From positions 1 to 21,240 of the forward strand of contig JAFGQA010000397.1 of assembly GCA_016935885.1 (NCBI GenBank): a stretch of 21,240 bases of DNA. Reading direction: 5' to 3'. Each line of letters opens with the position of its first letter. The stretch's first letter is position 1. This document shows, piece by piece, positions 20,123-21,240 of this stretch. Origin of the DNA: Phycisphaerae bacterium (lineage in GTDB: Bacteria > Planctomycetota > Phycisphaerae > UBA1845 > UTPLA1). Both the position numbers and the translations under genes were made by a program. Below the pieces are notes generated by a model. That model did no database searches. It was not told the origin of the DNA and was given only the letters and a program-made list of their open reading frames with translations.

Positions 20123-21103
20123 TCAAGCTGATCGACCGATCTCGGCCGCGTATCCTGCCAACTCCGCGCGGAAGTCTCGGAGCTTGATCCCGAACGTCCG
20201 CTCGACCGGGCCGACTTCGCACACCGAGTCTTCCTGCGACAACTGCACTTGGTCGAGGTTGAAACGCATGTACCGCGGCATAATCGGCAACCTCATGATC
20301 GTCACGGCCATCAGCTTGGCGGCCCACACCGGTTGACCGACCACCGGTTTCCACAGCTTCGCCCCGGGCAGCGTCTCACGACAGATGCGATAGATCTGGC
20401 GCCACGTGAATGCTTCCGGCCCGCCCAGGTCATACGTCTGGCTGATCGTTTCCGGCTGGGACAAAGCAGCCACCAGACAGTAGGCGACGTCCAGGACGGA
20501 TACCGGCTGCACCCTCGCTTGCCCGTCGCCGAGGTGCGGCATCACCGGGGGAATCACGCCGCAGGCAAGTCGCCGCATCAACCGCATGAACTCGCTGTCC
20601 GGCCCGTGAATGACGCTTGGCCGAAAGATCGTCCAATCGAGACCGCTGTCTCGCACATGGCACTCGGCCTCCCACTTCGTTCGATGGTACGCGCTCGCGG
20701 CACTCGGCCTCGTCCCCAGCGCCGACATGTGAATGAACCGCCGGACCCCCGCCGCACGGCACGCATCGACCACGCGCCGGGTCCCCTCGACGTGCACCCG
20801 CTCAAACGTCTGCCCTTTCGACCGCTGCTCGGCGATGATGCCGACCAGGTGGATCACCGCGCCGGCCTGCCTGGCCGCCCTGGTCAGGGCCGCTCCATCA
20901 AACAGATCACCCTCGACCACCTCCATGTGGCTCCCATCGCACTGGCGACGTTGCCGATCGAGTTTCCGCCGATCACGCACGAGGCAAACTGGTGCGATAC
21001 CTGCGCGCACCAACTCGTGAACCACCGCTCGGCCGACAAAGCCCGTACCGCCGGTGACGAGCACGCGACTCACCTTGGATTCCGATTCACCGGTCTCAAC
21101 CAT
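20123..21103 (-). CDS. NAD(P)-dependent epimerase/reductase, NDUFA9-like atypical SDR
   Basis: A Rossmann-fold protein of 326 residues from ATG 21103, which follows AGGAAC at eight bases. A longer reading to 21130 begins inside repeat R1 and is less likely. GGTGFVG (18-24) is the dinucleotide-binding loop. HLVGIIAEQRSKGQTFERVH, MSALGT and YHRTK (Y139/K143) follow the layout of atypical SDRs of the complex-I-subunit (NDUFA9/YfcH-like) group, and FRPSVIHGP follows. The C-terminal half (YDLGGPEAFTWRQIYRICRE) is typical of that group's substrate lobe. Bacterial members act on quinone- or sugar-related substrates or serve as chaperone-like subunits; the specific substrate here is unknown. Its stop codon immediately follows that of the convergent ligase gene, the two forming TGATCA. 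Confidence 0.9.
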   Translation of the reverse strand: MVETGESESKVSRVLVTGGTGFVGRAVVHELVRAGIAPVCLVRDRRKLDRQRRQCDGSHMEVVEGDLFDGAALTRAARQAGAVIHLVGIIAEQRSKGQTFERVHVEGTRRVVDACRAAGVRRFIHMSALGTRPSAASAYHRTKWEAECHVRDSGLDWTIFRPSVIHGPDSEFMRLMRRLACGVIPPVMPHLGDGQARVQPVSVLDVAYCLVAALSQPETISQTYDLGGPEAFTWRQIYRICRETLPGAKLWKPVVGQPVWAAKLMAVTIMRLPIMPRYMRFNLDQVQLSQEDSVCEVGPVERTFGIKLRDFRAELAGYAAEIGRSA

Positions 21104-21113
21104 CGCATTGTTC

Positions 21114-21240
21114 CTAGTACCGCGTTTCATAGGAAACGCGACTACGATTGCTGGATTGCTGGACCGAGAATCCCTTCTCGGTCCTGAAGCCGGTGCCGAG
21201 AAAGGATTCTCGGCAGAGCGTACAGTCGTTCTATTCGTGA
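21114..21240 (+). repeat. R1 repeat, copy C (runs to the window edge)
   Basis: Begins CTAGTACCGCGTTTCATAGG and continues with two ATTGCTGG units, the CCGAGAATCCCTTCTCGG and CCGAGAAAGGATTCTCGG hairpins, and GCGTACAGTCGTTCTATT. It is near-identical to copy B apart from the shorter core, and agrees with copy A through the terminal TCGTTCTATT. Its left end overlaps the ribosome-binding site of the SDR gene by two bases. Confidence 0.85.

Noticed and set aside
20249..21187. 312-residue plus-strand frame opposite the SDR gene
   Set aside because: Antisense shadow; the minus strand carries GGTGFVG and YxxxK.

Overview
The window looks like chromosomal DNA of a GC-rich planctomycete (Planctomycetota, perhaps Phycisphaerae-like or an uncultured relative). 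The evidence is high GC at third codon positions, a PEP-CTERM-anchored beta-propeller protein, a multi-zinc-ribbon membrane protein with a GYF-like domain, and many short palindromic repeats of a style I associate with planctomycete genomes. The lineage call rests on pattern recognition, not on a search.

Layout, left to right. (1) 1-946: the last codons of a gene, a decayed gene remnant, tandem heptamers and a palindromic repeat. (2) 947-2278: a zinc-ribbon/GYF-like/membrane protein lying between inverted copies of one repeat. (3) 2605-5175 (minus): the DNA translocase FtsK/SpoIIIE, divergent from a staphylococcal-nuclease-like protein at 5462-6310 that has its own recognisable promoter and Shine-Dalgarno. 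(4) 6617-9673: alanyl-tRNA synthetase, unusually long, with a repeat insertion and an AT-richer mosaic patch. (5) 9674-10360: a 690 bp repeat cluster. (6) 10361-12799 (minus): RNase R, divergent from a YlbF-family protein at 12887-13219. (7) 13423-17440 (minus): a likely polysaccharide-related run of an unknown protein and two GT4-type glycosyltransferases. (8) 17908-18861 (minus): a secreted PEP-CTERM beta-propeller. (9) 19265-20122: a lipoate-protein ligase A-type enzyme, convergent with an NDUFA9-like atypical SDR at 20123-21103 (minus), whose stop codon abuts that of the ligase.

The genes do not form one obvious new pathway; most are housekeeping. What stands out is the repeat load. At least five repeat families occur in 21 kb: R1, about 115-140 bp, three copies; R2, 126 bp, MITE-like with terminal inverted repeats, three copies; a 134 bp 'GETPVP' element, two copies inside one gene; a GAGCCGCGGGCTTCAGCC palindrome; and GCTGANN heptamers. 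Six protein genes (ftsK, alaS, rnr, both glycosyltransferases and lplA) carry such repeats in frame, without stops, usually between conserved blocks. Repeats also nest in one another. This is the best candidate for under-described biology here: palindromic elements that spread through coding sequence as translated linkers. No transposase, RAYT, CRISPR, rRNA or tRNA gene was recognised.
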